Of a stretch of 64,000 bases of DNA, positions 38,019 through 47,791 are shown piece by piece. How positions within the stretch are numbered: position 1 is the stretch's first letter; every line of letters starts with the position of its first letter. The notes under the pieces are model-generated. The model was not told where the DNA came from. It saw nothing but the letters and a program-made list of their open reading frames with translations, and did not search any database. The position numbers and the translations under genes are program-made. The stretch is from a virus, in IMG/VR virus record IMGVR_UViG_3300020129_000672, positions 1 through 64,000 of that record, one strand, 5' to 3'.

Positions 38019-39432
38019 ACATCAGCATGTAGGTCAGTGCGTCAAAAATATGCTTCAGCGGATCTTTCGGGTCGATGTCGCCGTCAGAGTCGGTTTCGAT
38101 CTGTTCCAGCATTTGGATGATGCAGGTGCAGCGCGCGCTGATGAACAGCCGATTGTTGTTCAGCATCCGCTTCAGCAGCTCCTGCCGTTTGAACACACTG
38201 CCTGCCCCCTTCTTGATCCCCTTGAGCAGGATCCGACCGTCGGTTCCCAGGCGAATTTCTCTGGCGACCGAGCTGTCGGCGGCCGATGAATAGTTGAGGG
38301 ACGAACTGTCGGACCAATGGCGCCAACGGAGGTAGGGAGTATTTTTGCCCTCCATGTGATTTTCCCAGAAATCCATTTTGGACGCAAATTCCCGCCCAAA
38401 CCGGCCGGCCGAATAGTTGACGCCCGTTCGGACATGCTCGTCGATCACGTAGATCTGCTGCGTGCCGTCTTCGACCATCACTTTGCAGCCGATGACCGCC
38501 GCGTGATTCATCGCGTCCCCCATGTCCCAGCCGGTCGGGAATTCCGAACAGCCCTCGGGCGGCATCAGGGCCGACCTCATCCGCGGATCGGACGGCGCGA
38601 GGTCGCCAATCACGTGGTGCTCCGCCCGGAACTGATCTTTGAAGGCCGTTCCCTCCCGGCTGGCCACCCATTCACCGCGGTAGTTCCGGGCCAGCTCGAT
38701 TTCATCGTGACTGTTGTTCTCCCGGATGCTGTCTTTTACCGACTGCGGAATGAACTGATTGTCCTCCAGAGTGAACGCCACTTCCATCAGGTGGGGCTTT
38801 ATATCCGGTGGGTAATTGCCATCCCGGTCGCGCAGGAATTTTTGGTACAGCCAGCTCTTTCGGCCGGTCCGGGGTGGATTGCAGTCGAGGAAGATCTCGT
38901 GCTTGTGGTCCGGGATATGCCAGATCCGGAGCTGATCGCTCAGCTTGTTCAGCACGTCCTCGCTGTCCCACCGGTCGGCCTCCACCAGGTAGAAGCCGCT
39001 GAATCGACTGTCCTTGAACTTCTCGACCGCCCGGTCGGTCTCCAGCGTGTGGAGCTGCACCTCGGATTGGCCGCCATGCTTGTTCCAAATCCGAAAATAC
39101 CGCATTTTAGTGTCACGTACGAACGATGGTCTGACCGCGTATTCGCATCCATCAAGCTCCTTGAACCATTGGTCCTCGAGGATCCCATAGGGCCCAACAA
39201 TATCGTCCCAAACACCGTTGACCGACAGCTTCAATCCTTTCACGACCACGCCAAACACCGCGCCATTATTGAGCCAGCAGTGGTTGATCACCATATTCTG
39301 GATCGTATTACTCTTGGTCGATCGCCTAGGACCGTGCAGAAGGGTGATTCGTCGGTGGTTTAGGTAGACCTCAATTCCCTTGTCTGACATGCGGGGCACC
39401 CAAAACCGCTGCTTGTTCCGGCTGATAATCAT
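37954..39432 (-). CDS. terL: large terminase subunit
   Basis: The protein has 492 residues. LLHGPRRSTKSN (about 31-42) is the Walker A variant of phage terminases, GFYLVEAD (about 150) the Walker B, DMGDAMNHAAVIG (about 298) the first nuclease Asp and HIFDALTYM (about 465) a late one. It packages DNA into proheads using ATP and cuts concatemers. It is transcribed leftward while the head genes run rightward from 39469, leaving only 36 bases for two divergent start regions. Confidence 0.95.
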   Translation of the reverse strand: MIISRNKQRFWVPRMSDKGIEVYLNHRRITLLHGPRRSTKSNTIQNMVINHCWLNNGAVFGVVVKGLKLSVNGVWDDIVGPYGILEDQWFKELDGCEYAVRPSFVRDTKMRYFRIWNKHGGQSEVQLHTLETDRAVEKFKDSRFSGFYLVEADRWDSEDVLNKLSDQLRIWHIPDHKHEIFLDCNPPRTGRKSWLYQKFLRDRDGNYPPDIKPHLMEVAFTLEDNQFIPQSVKDSIRENNSHDEIELARNYRGEWVASREGTAFKDQFRAEHHVIGDLAPSDPRMRSALMPPEGCSEFPTGWDMGDAMNHAAVIGCKVMVEDGTQQIYVIDEHVRTGVNYSAGRFGREFASKMDFWENHMEGKNTPYLRWRHWSDSSSLNYSSAADSSVAREIRLGTDGRILLKGIKKGAGSVFKRQELLKRMLNNNRLFISARCTCIIQMLEQIETDSDGDIDPKDPLKHIFDALTYMLMYEIGIFSIPLTPQATTITRIA

Positions 39433-39468
39433 TGCGAATCCGGCCGGACCGTACCATCATGATGGCCG

Positions 39469-39879
39469 ATGAGCACGACAGATTTGGGAGTAATGCCCGA
39501 AAAGAAAGGGCCAATGTGTTGTGACGACCAGCCCAAAGGTCCATGTTACCCAACTGTCTGCCTGCGAGATGAGGCGCTTGATAAGTTCCTCGAGTCGATG
39601 CCGGACCTGAAGGGCGAACTCCCACCGATTGAAGATACCATCAATTGCCGGGCGACGTTCGAGGTCAGTGGAATGTCGGACAATGAGTACGGACGATCGC
39701 TTGATCTGAAGCTCATATCGGTCGCCGACGTATCGGTCGATGCGACAGATCCGACGGCGGATGAGCCGGCTGAGGGCGAAACGGCGGATGAGCCGACGGA
39801 TAAGTCCAATATTCCGGCCAAGACCAAAACTCCACCAATCAATCAGCCGGCCAAGAAATCCGCGTCGGGCGGCTACTGA
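39469..39879 (+). CDS. hypothetical head-region protein
   Basis: The protein has 136 residues. An N-terminal Cys group (MCCDDQPKGPCYPTVC) is followed by a beta-rich core (CRATFEVSGMSDNEYGRSLDLKLISVADV) and an acidic disordered tail. Short proteins with this layout precede portal genes in many phages. The function is unknown. It starts the rightward virion operon. Confidence 0.65.
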   Translation: MSTTDLGVMPEKKGPMCCDDQPKGPCYPTVCLRDEALDKFLESMPDLKGELPPIEDTINCRATFEVSGMSDNEYGRSLDLKLISVADVSVDATDPTADEPAEGETADEPTDKSNIPAKTKTPPINQPAKKSASGGY

Positions 39880-39882
39880 GCT

Positions 39883-42276
39883 ATGGGTCTGATCGCGGCG
39901 CTGAAGGAGAAGGGTTACGACCCGAAGAAACTTCAGGCGATATTTGAAAACAAGAAGCTTGGCAAGGAAACCAAGGGCGATCTGGCACTGACGCAGAAAT
40001 TGATTGAGCGTCATCGAGGGTTGATCAGGGACGGTCTGGACCAGAATTGGCAGTCGGCCAGGCATTGGCGGGCGATTGACGATGCGTATGACGCCGGCCA
40101 GGAGCAGATCACGGTGTCGATCATGCGGGGTCTGATCGGCAAGAAGCCAGATTCAGAGGAAGTACTTTCGGCGATCAAGCACTGGAAGCTCGATAGCATG
40201 CTGACCTGGACGGGTGAGGGGGTTAACCGAAAGGCCGTTCTGGATCTCCCGATCTTCTTCAACATTTTCGTCCCCCTGACCGCCGCCTACACGAAGGTCA
40301 GGTGGGCAAAGCTCTGGACCGATCGCGATACGGTTCCGCTTTACAAATATTCGCCCACCAGCTCGACCGTCGAGGCGAAGCTCGCTTGCCAGGTGGTGAC
40401 CGATCAGGTGGCGTTTGCGGCGGAAACCATGCAGTACCGTGTGATCGAGCGGGAGGTCATCCTGCCGGCCTTGCTTTACTCCTACGCTTGGACGATGCCA
40501 CGGTCGGACTGTGTGGTGGAGAAATCGTTGTGGAAGGGCAAGGGGGCGGTTGAGGAGTACATCACGCGTGAGGGCATCGACTGGATGGTCGTTCACCCTG
40601 CCAAGTCGTTCTTTGATCGGTCGTACCCACTGAGTTCGATCAACGCTGATTGCGGGATCCGGTGGTTCGGCAATTGGACGGTTGTGGCCTTCAGTTCGAT
40701 CGAAAACAATGAGGCGTATTGGAATAAGGACACGATCTCGGTCTACAGCGGGGAGCAGGCCAACACGTGGGTGCGGCCCAGCGAGTGGAAGGTCTATCAG
40801 CAGTTTTATCCCTGCACGCTTAAGATGCCTGACTGTTGGTCGAACGAATTATCGAACTCCCGGGACGCCGTTTATTACAACCAGTCGATTACCGACCATG
40901 GTGTACAGATCATCAATTTCTTCGATAAGCTGGTGCCGTCCCAGTACGGGCTCTACGCGTGCGACACGCCGGTCTGGCACCACTTTATTTACGCCGGGGA
41001 TGGAACGGTCATCCATTGCGTCCCGGTCGCCTACACGCCCGGGACGGTTGATCTCTACGACTACGACACCAACCGCGCGCGCAACACCTCGCTCGCCCAG
41101 GAGCTCCTGCCGTTCCAAGATCACATAAGCAATCTCCTTACCCAATATCTGCTGAGCGTTAAGCAGAATCTGGCGAACCTGACGTTCGTCGATCAGCGGC
41201 AGATTCCGCCGGAGACGATCGACAAGGTGGAGAATCTCGCGAAGTCATCTTACGTCGGGATGAACCTCATCCGGTACAACCGGCTGGACTTTGATCAGAT
41301 GGGGGCGACCGCCACTCAGGCGATCACGCCCCTGGCATTTCCGAAGCACAACACACAGGAGATCGTTCAGGCGATCAACACCACGATCTCGATCGCCGAG
41401 CGGATGCTCGGGTTTTCCCCACAGGAGATTGGTGCGGCCGCCAGCCACGAGCAGTCGGCGACCGAAGTGGCGGTCATCAGCCAAGGGACGTCCACCAGGC
41501 TGGCCCTTACCGGGTCGTTCATTGACGACGGTCGATCGGCCCGTCAGAAACGGGCGTACGACGCGTGGCTTGAGTATTCGGAGCGGGAGATCAGCCAGAC
41601 CCTATCAGGCATGCAGCCGCTGCATATCAAGGCGCTGAAGGATATGGGATTTACCGTCACCGAAACGCCGGGCACCGATCTGGTGAAGATCGAAGGCAGC
41701 CGGGAGTTGGTGGACATCGATTCGTTCACCCAGACACGGGCGCCGCAGGACCGGTTCAACGACTCGAAGGTCGCCATCGCGATGATCCAGGCGATCCAGA
41801 TGTTGATGAGCAACCAGCTGATTGTTGAACGGTTTGGCGTCGACTTCTTTGTCCGGCGGTTTAACGAGATCCTTGAATTTTCTGGCGTACCCGGTGATTG
41901 GCGGTTTGATCTCGACAACGCCAAGGGCGCCCAACCGTCTCAGCAGCAGATGATGCAGCAGGTCACTCAGTTCATCGAGCAGGCGTTGCAGAAGAATAAC
42001 CAGGCGATCACCGGAGAGCTGCAGCAGGTGATTAATTCGACGGGTGAACATTTCAAACAGACGGACCAGCAGGTCTCTTCACTTGCCCAGGCGACGGGCG
42101 GTAAGTTGCAGGAGCAGCAGCAGATATTGGCCGCCCTGCTCGATCAGGTTCGGGGGATCATTCAACCGCAGTTCTCACCCCAGACGGCGGTTGTCCCCGC
42201 CCCGCCGGTCGAACTCCCACCACCGCCCGAGCCGGCGCTTAATCCGCCCGTTGGCCAGCCGGTAGCTCCTGTGTGA
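39883..42276 (+). CDS. portal protein
   Basis: The protein has 797 residues. Size, position after the terminase and the helical C-terminal barrel-like region (SKVAIAMIQAIQMLMSNQL and long Gln-rich helices) fit the long portals of podovirus-like phages (P22 portal is 725). The AERMLGFSPQEIGAAASHEQSATEV segment is portal-like. Portals form the dodecameric DNA channel at one capsid vertex. The tail end is Gln-rich then Pro-rich. Confidence 0.8.
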   Translation: MGLIAALKEKGYDPKKLQAIFENKKLGKETKGDLALTQKLIERHRGLIRDGLDQNWQSARHWRAIDDAYDAGQEQITVSIMRGLIGKKPDSEEVLSAIKHWKLDSMLTWTGEGVNRKAVLDLPIFFNIFVPLTAAYTKVRWAKLWTDRDTVPLYKYSPTSSTVEAKLACQVVTDQVAFAAETMQYRVIEREVILPALLYSYAWTMPRSDCVVEKSLWKGKGAVEEYITREGIDWMVVHPAKSFFDRSYPLSSINADCGIRWFGNWTVVAFSSIENNEAYWNKDTISVYSGEQANTWVRPSEWKVYQQFYPCTLKMPDCWSNELSNSRDAVYYNQSITDHGVQIINFFDKLVPSQYGLYACDTPVWHHFIYAGDGTVIHCVPVAYTPGTVDLYDYDTNRARNTSLAQELLPFQDHISNLLTQYLLSVKQNLANLTFVDQRQIPPETIDKVENLAKSSYVGMNLIRYNRLDFDQMGATATQAITPLAFPKHNTQEIVQAINTTISIAERMLGFSPQEIGAAASHEQSATEVAVISQGTSTRLALTGSFIDDGRSARQKRAYDAWLEYSEREISQTLSGMQPLHIKALKDMGFTVTETPGTDLVKIEGSRELVDIDSFTQTRAPQDRFNDSKVAIAMIQAIQMLMSNQLIVERFGVDFFVRRFNEILEFSGVPGDWRFDLDNAKGAQPSQQQMMQQVTQFIEQALQKNNQAITGELQQVINSTGEHFKQTDQQVSSLAQATGGKLQEQQQILAALLDQVRGIIQPQFSPQTAVVPAPPVELPPPPEPALNPPVGQPVAPV

Positions 42277-42569
42277 CGCAGCCAGAGGTAATTCTGGTGA
42301 CGCCCGAAATGCGGGGGCGGATCATCGAGATGTGGCGATCACAGCCGATGGAGGCGCTTATCCGGTCAATGCGGTTGAGGCACGAACTGTTGATGAGGCA
42401 GATCGTTCAAGAATGCGCGACGGCTGCTCATGGTATAGCTCAGGCCGGTATTCAGGGAATTCCACCAACCACCGGTGGACCATTTCGAACCGCTGCGCTG
42501 TTGCTCCTGGCGATCGAGGCGATCGAGCGGGAGGCAACGGGTGAACAAATAATCCTAAAACTAGTATGA
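42273..42569 (+). CDS. hypothetical head-region protein
   Basis: The protein has 98 residues and starts at a GTG overlapping the portal stop. It is helical (MRGRIIEMWRSQPMEALIRSMRLRHELL). The position between portal and scaffold is typical of small head proteins. No family is recognised. Confidence 0.65.
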   Translation: MTQPEVILVTPEMRGRIIEMWRSQPMEALIRSMRLRHELLMRQIVQECATAAHGIAQAGIQGIPPTTGGPFRTAALLLLAIEAIEREATGEQIILKLV

Positions 42570-44047
42570 GTGAAGAAACAACATTAGCCGCCCCACCGGC
42601 GGCATCAACAACCACCACCGCCGCGTCCAAACCAGATCAGGCAGCAACACCGCCCGATCTGTTGGCGACGATTGCCGCCCGGATGACGGCTGTTCGGAAG
42701 ACGCATAATCTCTCAGACTCCGTTACGCCGGAGAAAAAGACGGAACAGCCGAAAGAGCCGCCAAAGGAGGAGGCCAAACCAGAGGCAAAGACCGAGGCTA
42801 AGATTGAGGCCAAGACGGAGGAAAAACCTGAATCAAAGACGGAAGAAAAACCGGCGGTTAAGCCGGAGCCGAAGCCAAAGGACGAACGGCCGCCGCGGCG
42901 CCGGACGCATCACACGGTGGCCGAGCCGCGGGTGGACACCAACCAGGTGGTTAAGGACGTCGTGGCGCAGGTCGTTCCGCAGGTGATCAAAGCCAGCCAG
43001 CCCAAGCCGGAGCCAAAGGAATCGCCGATCCCCGAGATGTTTCGGCATGATCTCGATCTCTACGAATCGCTCGAGCGGGTGTATCCCGATAAGTACGGGG
43101 GTGACAAACTGACTCGGGCGCTCGCTGATTCGGCTAAGCGGATCGATCTCTATCGTGACCGGTGGGAGAAGGAGAATCCGGATCAGCCGTTTGTAGAGGC
43201 CGACCACCAGGACGAGATCGACAAGCTGCTACCGCCCATCAGTTCGCGCGAGATCGCGCGCGCACAGTCGGAGCTGACGACCCGGCAGCTCCAGGAGTCT
43301 CAGCGGGAGAAGCAGCAGGAGACCACCCGGGTGGCTCAGAAGGAGGAACGTCAGCAGAAGATCACCCAGACGGCCGGCCAGGCGGCCGGTGAGTTCCGAC
43401 GAGCGATCGCCACGGCGGTCGATCCGGAGATGGAGCAGGCGCTTAAATCGGGCGACCAGCAGAAGATCAATGAACGCCTCGAGGCCGAGCCGCTGGCCCA
43501 TATGGTGGGTGATCAGGTGGCGCGCCGGTTCGAGCCACTATATGCCCGGGCGGCCGTGATGTTCACTCCCGAAGGAGGGCCGACGATTGATCCGGCGACC
43601 AACCCAGTGGATGGCCATATCCTGAATGAGCTGCTGCCGCAGATGGAGGACTATCTGGACGGTCGACAGATCAATGGTCGTCCGTACGTTCCGATGCAGG
43701 AGTATCTGGAGATGAATCCGCGGGAGCAGCGCCGACACTCAACCTTCAGCCGCGAGCTGATGTTGGACTACATTAAGGCGCTGGCGGCCGGTGAAATTAC
43801 GCAGCTGAGCCAGAAGGTGGGACTCAAGCCGCGCACTAATGGTCAGCCGAATGCGAGTAAAACATCGCAACCGGCTGAAACCAAGGAGGAGAAGAAAGCG
43901 GAGGAAACAAAGGCCAGTTCGGCCAGTGGGGTGGGATCTCCCGGTGGTGGACCTGCGTTATCAACCGGCTCGGCCGCCCCGTCGAGCGCCAGAAATTTGC
44001 GGGCAAAGTTCATATCCGGCGCATTGGGAAGTACGATGGCGGCGTAA
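42566..44047 (+). CDS. scaffold-like protein
   Basis: The protein has 493 residues. A long Lys/Glu/Pro repetitive N-terminal part (EAKTEAKIEAKTEEKPES) precedes a helical core (ELTTRQLQESQREKQQETTR) and a C-terminal Ala/Ser-rich tail. Highly charged helical proteins just before the capsid gene are usually scaffolds. A clear enzymatic motif is absent, including for a protease. Confidence 0.7.
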   Translation: MSEETTLAAPPAASTTTTAASKPDQAATPPDLLATIAARMTAVRKTHNLSDSVTPEKKTEQPKEPPKEEAKPEAKTEAKIEAKTEEKPESKTEEKPAVKPEPKPKDERPPRRRTHHTVAEPRVDTNQVVKDVVAQVVPQVIKASQPKPEPKESPIPEMFRHDLDLYESLERVYPDKYGGDKLTRALADSAKRIDLYRDRWEKENPDQPFVEADHQDEIDKLLPPISSREIARAQSELTTRQLQESQREKQQETTRVAQKEERQQKITQTAGQAAGEFRRAIATAVDPEMEQALKSGDQQKINERLEAEPLAHMVGDQVARRFEPLYARAAVMFTPEGGPTIDPATNPVDGHILNELLPQMEDYLDGRQINGRPYVPMQEYLEMNPREQRRHSTFSRELMLDYIKALAAGEITQLSQKVGLKPRTNGQPNASKTSQPAETKEEKKAEETKASSASGVGSPGGGPALSTGSAAPSSARNLRAKFISGALGSTMAA

Positions 44048-44050
44048 ATT

Positions 44051-45823
44051 ATGCCAGCCATAGCCGTACCTGTAACGGACGACATCTTCGCAAAGTGTAT
44101 CCCCAATTACTCGTTGGGGACCAAGATGTGCACCGGTCTGACGTTGACCGAGCTGTCCCCGACGACCGTTGATGAATGGACGGCCATCTATACCGACGAG
44201 AGCGGTAAGTGGCGGTTGATGGGAGCGCTGATCGAAAGCGATTTCATCGGCCGATCGTGCCAGACCCGGCAGAATACGCTGTGGGATTGGATCAGTCAGA
44301 CGGCCCGGGCGTGGGACAGCAAGCGACTTTCGATCAGCGGTGTCGACCGCGGGATTCGCGAGGTCGCGCCGTATGTGAAGATGGGCCGCAAGGGCATCAT
44401 CAATAACAATTACTGGTCGGTCACCAACGGGGCGGCCGGCGGTGGTACGAGTCCGAATAACAGCAGCACCTACACTCATCACTTTGATCTGACGAGCCAA
44501 ACGGGTATTCCGCCGGGGGATGTGGGCGAACAGTCGGGGTGGTTTACCAACAAGATCCCGATCTACATCCGTGGCAAAAACACCGGCAGCGGCGTGGTAA
44601 CGACCACCGAGTGGGAGATCTTGGATTCTGACGTGCTGAACGACACGACGGTCCGTGTCTACTGCATCGACAAGAACACTGCGAGCTTCCTCTCCAGCGG
44701 CCATCTTCAGGTGCCGATCACCGGTCTGGCCATGCGCGGCACCCCGCGTGTCAGCGACTACGAAAGCTATTGCGCGCAGGTGCCGGGCATCAATCCAAAC
44801 CAGCAGGCGCTGTTCTGGATCGATAGCACGCGTTGGACACTCTGCGTCGATGAGGAGATGGAGAAGCTGATGGCGATGATCCGGGACAATAACCCGCTGT
44901 ACAAACAGTATGGCGATGTTCCGTCGGTCGAGCTCAACCGGCAGATCCTCGAGGACTTTCAGAATCGGTTGGTCAACCAGTTTTTCTGGGGCAAACCCCT
45001 GCCGAACCAGACGGCCGAGCTGTGGAAGAATCTCGATCTGATCAAGACGCCGGACGGCGCGATCGTCACCGACTTCTTCGACCTTCCGGATACGCTTGGT
45101 CGCAACATGGGTCGTCGCGCGGCGGCCGTTGGGATGTACGAGCAGCTGGCGGAGTGCAGTCGGATCAAGGATCTGGGCGGCCTGGCGCTGAACATTCCGG
45201 AACTCCTGGGTGAGCTCTATCTGATCTGGCGAACCCGGATGGATAATCGGGTGGACGCCAGCGTGATCGAGCTGGTGACGTCTACGTCTTACGCGCCGCT
45301 TCTGCGTCAAGGGTTCTTTAACTACATGCAGTCGAAGTACAACGGGGCGATGCGGATTAATTTCGACGGCAGTGACATTCTGAAGCCTAAGCGCCTACCC
45401 GGTGGCTTTACCTTCAGCGAGATCGATGTCGATTACCCGGCGGGTGTGACGGTCCGGATCGTCACCAGCCTGGCGTTTGACGATTTGTTGGACGCCCATG
45501 TGCGAGCCGCCTCCGGCTTGGAAGACGCTGGTCGCTGGGTGTTGATCCTCGACATCGGGAACTCGATGTACATGTCGGTCCTGGAGAGCAACACGGTGAC
45601 CAACAGCTCGGGCGATCTTTCGGTCTTGAGTCAGCTCAACCAGACTCTGCTGTGCACCATGAAGGTGCCGAAGAAAAAGCAGACGATGAAGAGCATGAAG
45701 TACACGTTCGTCAACGAATGCCCGGGCGCCTCGCTCTGGATCGAGGGGATCGCCAACCAAGTTCCGGAGCATTGTGCGCCGGTCGGGGACGTGACGGATT
45801 TGGCGGGCTCGCTCAGCGACTAG
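44051..45823 (+). CDS. major capsid protein candidate
   Basis: The protein has 590 residues, large for a HK97-type capsid protein (often 300-450). The position after the scaffold candidate and the strong terminator immediately downstream support a highly expressed capsid gene. The sequence is mixed alpha/beta (ALNIPELLGELYLIWRTRMDN, VRIVTSLAFDDLLDAHV, LSQLNQTLLCTMKVPKKKQ). It shows no motif that proves the fold. A long antisense frame here is a shadow. Confidence 0.7.
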   Translation: MPAIAVPVTDDIFAKCIPNYSLGTKMCTGLTLTELSPTTVDEWTAIYTDESGKWRLMGALIESDFIGRSCQTRQNTLWDWISQTARAWDSKRLSISGVDRGIREVAPYVKMGRKGIINNNYWSVTNGAAGGGTSPNNSSTYTHHFDLTSQTGIPPGDVGEQSGWFTNKIPIYIRGKNTGSGVVTTTEWEILDSDVLNDTTVRVYCIDKNTASFLSSGHLQVPITGLAMRGTPRVSDYESYCAQVPGINPNQQALFWIDSTRWTLCVDEEMEKLMAMIRDNNPLYKQYGDVPSVELNRQILEDFQNRLVNQFFWGKPLPNQTAELWKNLDLIKTPDGAIVTDFFDLPDTLGRNMGRRAAAVGMYEQLAECSRIKDLGGLALNIPELLGELYLIWRTRMDNRVDASVIELVTSTSYAPLLRQGFFNYMQSKYNGAMRINFDGSDILKPKRLPGGFTFSEIDVDYPAGVTVRIVTSLAFDDLLDAHVRAASGLEDAGRWVLILDIGNSMYMSVLESNTVTNSSGDLSVLSQLNQTLLCTMKVPKKKQTMKSMKYTFVNECPGASLWIEGIANQVPEHCAPVGDVTDLAGSLSD

Positions 45824-45850
45824 GCATTTGTCGGTGTTGTTTGATTCACC

Positions 45851-45885
45851 ACCCGGCCGCCGCCGCAGCAGCGGTCGGGTTTTTT
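45851..45885 (+). terminator. rho-independent terminator after capsid gene
   Basis: ACCCGGCCGC (45851-45860) pairs with GCGGTCGGGT (45871-45880), one G-U, around a 10-base loop, and is followed by a six-T run. The next ATG is at 45890, so downstream genes need read-through or their own promoter. Such terminators after capsid genes set high capsid mRNA levels. Confidence 0.9.
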
Positions 45886-45889
45886 GCAG

Positions 45890-46234
45890 ATGACGACTTG
45901 GAATACTGGTTTTAATCCGACTCGCATTGTTCCAACGAACATATGCGGGGAGAATACCGTGCAGTTTCCGGGTATCGTCGTGTGGGGCAACAGTTCAGTC
46001 AGGATTCCGGATGGCCGGTTTGGAGTTTCGTACGCCTATGGATTTGGTACGGCTCCCGGATCGACCGGAAGCTTTTCAATCGTCAGTGGCCTACCGCCTG
46101 GCATTAGCATTGATTCGGGAGGAAATCTTTCAGGCACCCCGAGTGGCAGTGGTCTCTATACGTTTGATGTGACGCTAACAAACGCTGCGGGCACGCACAC
46201 CGTTCCGGTCGAACTTTTGATTAATCCGCCATGA
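45890..46234 (+). CDS. small protein with He_PIG Ig-like domain
   Basis: The protein has 114 residues. The C-terminal domain (SIVSGLPPGISIDSGGNLSGTPSGSGLYTFDVTLTN pattern) is a putative Ig-like (He_PIG) fold, with the GLPPGISI and GTP turn signatures. Phage Ig-like domains usually decorate capsids or tails and bind carbohydrates. It overlaps the next gene by ATGA. Confidence 0.8.
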   Translation: MTTWNTGFNPTRIVPTNICGENTVQFPGIVVWGNSSVRIPDGRFGVSYAYGFGTAPGSTGSFSIVSGLPPGISIDSGGNLSGTPSGSGLYTFDVTLTNAAGTHTVPVELLINPP

Positions 46235-47283
46235 GCACCCCTTTTATTCCCATTCCACGACCGCCGAACACTCAAAACTGTGAGGATGGAATTTACGCCG
46301 GCACCCTGCCGAGTCAGATCTGCAACCCGGATGTCATTTGCAATCTCCGGTGTATTGATGTGGTGATCGATGATCGTCAGGAGTTTGATACGCCGCTCAA
46401 TGGTGGGGTCTACAGTTACACCATTCAGAAGACGCGCGGTAGTAGTCCGATTGTGTGGACGATTACGACCGGTGCACTCCCGGCCGGCCTGGCGCTCAAC
46501 GCATCAACCGGAGCGATTACAGGGACGGTGACTGAGACGGAAGATAACACTGGATCGGTCGAGTTCACGGCCACTAATTGCGATACCGGAACCAGCACCA
46601 TCACCTGGGAATGGACGGTTGGTGGATGTACTGCACCGTCCGATCTGTTGCCGGCGTCGGGTGATATTGCTCAGCCGGTGGTTGGTGTGGACTATACGGT
46701 TGCGTTCACCGCCAGCGGCAGTGGTCCTTTGGTGTTCACCGTTACCTCTGGAGCGGCTGGTCTAACAGCGGCCGGTATTACGCTGGCGCCGGACGGGACA
46801 CTCACCTGGGCGGGGGCGGATGTTGATACGGCTGAGCATGTGTTTGAGGTGACGGCCACCGGGCCCTGCGGATCGGTCGCTGAGACATACACAATTCAAG
46901 GGACTGAGCCGGTGACGCCGAAGACTCTTCGTTGGGGTAACCTCGCCTATCCTGGAGCTCCGGCAGCGGCACCGACATTCGTCGAGGGCGACTTTATTAG
47001 CGGTGGTCCGCTATTCAGCGACTACACTGAGGCGGGCGCAACGGCGGCCGTCACCCGCGTTGGATCCTACATCTTCCCGTCGATCGCCGGTACGCGTCAA
47101 GTGATGTGGATCGCCGACAGTCTTTTGGTGGGGACCGAAACCTTCATGGTTAGTGGTCTTCCATGGGGACTCGACCCGGGAGATAACACCTATCTCCAAT
47201 CACTGACGATCGCCGGGGTGGCCGGAAAGGTATTTTTTACCAGCGATCGCAATGGCGGAAGCTATACCGTAGATGTCACATAA
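46231..47283 (+). CDS. He_PIG Ig-like virion protein with RWGN/SDRNGGSY domain
   Basis: The protein has 350 residues. A Cys-rich N-terminus is followed by two He_PIG-like domains (TTGALPAGLALNASTGAITGT; then a second around GGCTAPSDLLPASG). The C-terminal about 120 residues (TLRWGNLAYPGAPAAAPTFVEGDF to SDRNGGSYTVDV) recur in the next gene. It is probably a virion surface protein. Confidence 0.75.
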   Translation: MSTPFIPIPRPPNTQNCEDGIYAGTLPSQICNPDVICNLRCIDVVIDDRQEFDTPLNGGVYSYTIQKTRGSSPIVWTITTGALPAGLALNASTGAITGTVTETEDNTGSVEFTATNCDTGTSTITWEWTVGGCTAPSDLLPASGDIAQPVVGVDYTVAFTASGSGPLVFTVTSGAAGLTAAGITLAPDGTLTWAGADVDTAEHVFEVTATGPCGSVAETYTIQGTEPVTPKTLRWGNLAYPGAPAAAPTFVEGDFISGGPLFSDYTEAGATAAVTRVGSYIFPSIAGTRQVMWIADSLLVGTETFMVSGLPWGLDPGDNTYLQSLTIAGVAGKVFFTSDRNGGSYTVDVT

Positions 47284-47791
47284 GGGGTTCAAAATTCTGG
47301 TCGCCCTGGCGGCCTTGTTGCTGGTTGCCGCCGTTCCGCAAAAGACGGTGGTGATTCCGCCGGTTATTACCGTCACGCCGGCGACAGGCGCACCACCAAC
47401 CCAAGTGTCGGTCAAACCGACGACCATAAGGTGGGGAAATTATCTTTGGGCCGGCGCGCCCGATGCGGCCCCGAAATTCGTGGAGTTTGATCTGGCAGGC
47501 CGAAGTCCGTTGTTCGTCGATTGGAATCGGTCGGTGGCGACCAATCTGGTTGGAGACTATCTTTTCAAGTCAAGGCGGGGAGCCCGTCAGGTGTTTTGGG
47601 TGGCTGATCAGTTGCTTAAAAATCGACAAACCACATTTACCAGCAGTGGATTTCCCGTCGGGTTTGATCCCGGGGACGATCAGGCACACCAATCGCTGAC
47701 CATTCAGAAAGTGCCGGGTAAGGTCTACGTAACGTCCGATCGCAATGGCGGGAGTTATGTGGTGAGTGTAAAGCAAACACCTAATCGATGA
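47273..47791 (+). CDS. signal-peptide protein sharing the RWGN/SDRNGGSY domain
   Basis: The protein has 172 residues. Residues 6-21 (FKILVALAALLLVAAV) are a signal peptide or anchor. The rest is a close paralogue of the preceding protein's C-terminal domain (RWGNYLWAGAPDAAPKFVE, GARQVFWVADQLL, FDPGDD, SDRNGGSYVVSV). The domain has no name that I recognise. A signal peptide on a domain shared with a virion-region protein is unusual. Confidence 0.7.
   Translation: MSHKGFKILVALAALLLVAAVPQKTVVIPPVITVTPATGAPPTQVSVKPTTIRWGNYLWAGAPDAAPKFVEFDLAGRSPLFVDWNRSVATNLVGDYLFKSRRGARQVFWVADQLLKNRQTTFTSSGFPVGFDPGDDQAHQSLTIQKVPGKVYVTSDRNGGSYVVSVKQTPNR

Noticed and set aside
38317-39363. Long rightward frame of 348 codons
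   Set aside because: It is antisense to the large terminase, which carries clear ATPase and nuclease motifs. The rightward translation has no motif and an Arg/His/Val-rich shadow composition.
43961-45310. Leftward frame of 449 codons
   Set aside because: It lies antisense to the capsid candidate and scaffold end. Its composition is typical of a mirror frame in GC-rich DNA, and no domain is visible.
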